Source: Pseudoalteromonas tunicata (GTDB taxonomy: Bacteria > Pseudomonadota > Gammaproteobacteria > Enterobacterales > Alteromonadaceae). Taken from it: a stretch of 64,000 nucleotides of DNA. The position numbers and the translations under genes are program-made. The stretch is from positions 412,001-476,000 of the forward strand of contig NZ_CP011032.1 in NCBI RefSeq assembly GCF_002310815.1. Reading direction: 5' to 3'. Shown one piece after another: positions 62,730 to 64,000 of the stretch; position 1 is the stretch's first letter; every line of letters begins with the position of its first letter. The notes under the pieces were generated by a model, which saw only the letters and a list, made by a program, of their open reading frames with translations, did not search any database and was not told the origin of the DNA.

Positions 62730-64000
62730 ATGCGTGTTTCATCTTTTACTCGATTATTAGCCGTACTCTTGCTGGGTGCGAGTATAACTTTGGCTGCTAC
62801 TTTGTTTTGGGCTGCAAAAGTGCAAATTGCTCTAAGTGACCAAACCCATTCTTACAACACGGTTAAACAAGCATTAGTTGTTACGCTTTCACGTCAAATT
62901 GAAGACTACCTTGCATCAGGTGATAGCCAAGCACTCACTAAAGCCCAAGAGCTTATTGCTCAAATTGAAAACCAGCAATTGGCACATTTGCCCCATGATC
63001 TGCAGCAAAAACTGCTGGCGCAATTTGAAACCTTATTACAAGGAATTGAGACTAAATATCGTGCACTTGGCAAGCTATCAGGCAATGAAAACGCTCTAAT
63101 TGACAACGCAATCAGACAGATGTCTGGCAGTGCTACCTCACTCACTAATTACGCACAAAAAGCGACCGAAGATAAACACGAACTTGCCAAAAAATACTCA
63201 CTATTAGCGGCTGATTACGCCGCGCAAACCCTCAACTTGGCACTTTATAGTCAGGCTTTGAGCCAATCGTATTCAACTGAGGGCGAAAACAACGTTAAAA
63301 ATACCACCCGTGCATTACAAACCTTAGCCAAAACCATTGATCAGCTACCGACCTTTGGCTTGTATGCAGAATCGGATGAAGATGAGTTGTTTGTTGATGA
63401 TGACAAAGAAGAATTATCAGATGAAATAAAAGCAGAATTAAGCAGCTGGCCAAATCGCTTTTTACGTGATTTTAGTAGCACAATTGAGCAGGCCAAAGAG
63501 CGCGTTGCAGGCATTGCTGCACTGCGAACCGAAATTGCTGCGTTAGCCAATACGGTGCTTGAAGCAGAGCAAGATTTACTGAGTGAGCAACAGGCCACTC
63601 AAAGCCAAGTATTAATGATTTTTACGGCCAATATTAGTGGGTTATTTATTTTAGCCATTGCAGTGTATTTTACTCAGCGCCAGCAAGTGCTTAATCCGCT
63701 GCGCAATTTACGTAATGCTTTTAAAAACTTACTTGAAACCAATGAACTCAAAGCGCTTGAAAATAGCCGAGCAGATACCGAAACGGGCGAAATCACGGCC
63801 TATTTTAATCAACTGATTGAACAGCAACGCGTGCAAATGACCGAACGAGAGCAAATGCTCGGGCTAATTAACGAATTTATGCAAGATATGAGTGAAAACC
63901 TCAATAATATCAGCGGTCACTCGCACCATACGTTTGATCAAGTAGAGCGTAACGAAGGTTTACTGATTGATATCAAGCAGATGGCAGAGCAACTTAATCA
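62730..64000 (+). CDS. Chemoreceptor-like membrane protein, 3'-truncated by window edge
   Basis: The reading frame opens at ATG 62730, nine bases after AGGAG, and runs off the right edge (423 codons visible). A short basic N-terminus precedes TM1 (about 7-28). A long, mainly helical periplasmic sensor of about 260 residues follows, rich in Gln, Leu and Ala, then TM2 (about 296-315) and a HAMP-like stretch starting near QQVLNPLRNLRNAF. A coiled coil then begins. This is the layout of a methyl-accepting protein or a histidine kinase, and the defining output domain lies beyond the window. Confidence 0.75.
   Translation, partial: MRVSSFTRLLAVLLLGASITLAATLFWAAKVQIALSDQTHSYNTVKQALVVTLSRQIEDYLASGDSQALTKAQELIAQIENQQLAHLPHDLQQKLLAQFETLLQGIETKYRALGKLSGNENALIDNAIRQMSGSATSLTNYAQKATEDKHELAKKYSLLAADYAAQTLNLALYSQALSQSYSTEGENNVKNTTRALQTLAKTIDQLPTFGLYAESDEDELFVDDDKEELSDEIKAELSSWPNRFLRDFSSTIEQAKERVAGIAALRTEIAALANTVLEAEQDLLSEQQATQSQVLMIFTANISGLFILAIAVYFTQRQQVLNPLRNLRNAFKNLLETNELKALENSRADTETGEITAYFNQLIEQQRVQMTEREQMLGLINEFMQDMSENLNNISGHSHHTFDQVERNEGLLIDIKQMAEQLN

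Overview
The window looks like a gammaproteobacterial chromosome, most likely Pseudoalteromonas or a close Alteromonadales relative. I base this on gene content and AT-rich coding sequence, not on a database search. The core genes are typical: rng-yhdP-nit-tldD, ahpC/ahpF, slyD, mltD, zapA, rlmJ, gor, prlC and rsmJ. One tRNA gene is present (tRNA-Ala, anticodon TGC). I see no rRNA, CRISPR array, prophage or intact insertion sequence.

Layout. 1-7.3 kb: rng (5' end missing), yhdP, a nitrilase-family amidase and tldD. 7.4-12.5 kb: an RcsF-like lipoprotein, ahpF/ahpC and small unknown proteins. 12.7-16.2 kb: a methyl-accepting protein with a CheZ-like partner, a glycerophosphodiesterase and a drug/metabolite transporter. 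16.5-20.2 kb: tRNA-Ala, a lipoprotein, a YbaK-type deacylase, an MFS pump, a DUF2058 protein and a cytochrome c. 20.3-24 kb: four convergent genes resembling a non-phosphorylating sugar-acid pathway. 24-33.5 kb: slyD, mltD, a metallo-beta-lactamase-fold protein, zapA with a ZapB-like partner, rlmJ, a YbaY/META lipoprotein, phnA, a periplasmic binding protein and an EAL-HDOD protein. 33.5-36.7 kb: an arsenate cassette (a fused phosphatase/ArsR protein, a GAPDH and ArsJ). 36.7-37.5 kb: decayed transposase genes. 37.9-55.2 kb: the main accessory feature, described below. 55.25-55.8 kb: a decayed ISAs1-type transposase. 55.9-64 kb: gor, DUF2461, prlC, a response regulator, rsmJ and a chemoreceptor cut by the window edge.

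The region at 37.9-55.2 kb is a single-strand operon of 14 genes plus a possible 30-residue ORF. In order it encodes a Coq4-like protein, an ATP-grasp ligase, a Bcr/CflA exporter, a class II DAHP synthase, an EhpF-like adenylating enzyme, an EhpG/LuxC-like acyl reductase, a cyclase-family metal hydrolase, an SDR, an isochorismate-synthase-like enzyme, an aminotransferase, a second MFS exporter, an RND adaptor, an RND pump and a pteridine-reductase-type SDR. My reading is that it makes and exports a small chorismate/isochorismate-derived molecule. A carboxylate would be reduced to an aldehyde, an amine introduced, and an amide bond formed by the ATP-grasp enzyme. It has no NRPS, PKS, phenazine-core or bacilysin-core genes, and I do not recognise it as a described pathway. 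IS remnants on both sides suggest acquisition by horizontal transfer.

A family of about 150-bp interspersed repeats is also present, with three long copies and one short fragment, all in intergenic DNA.
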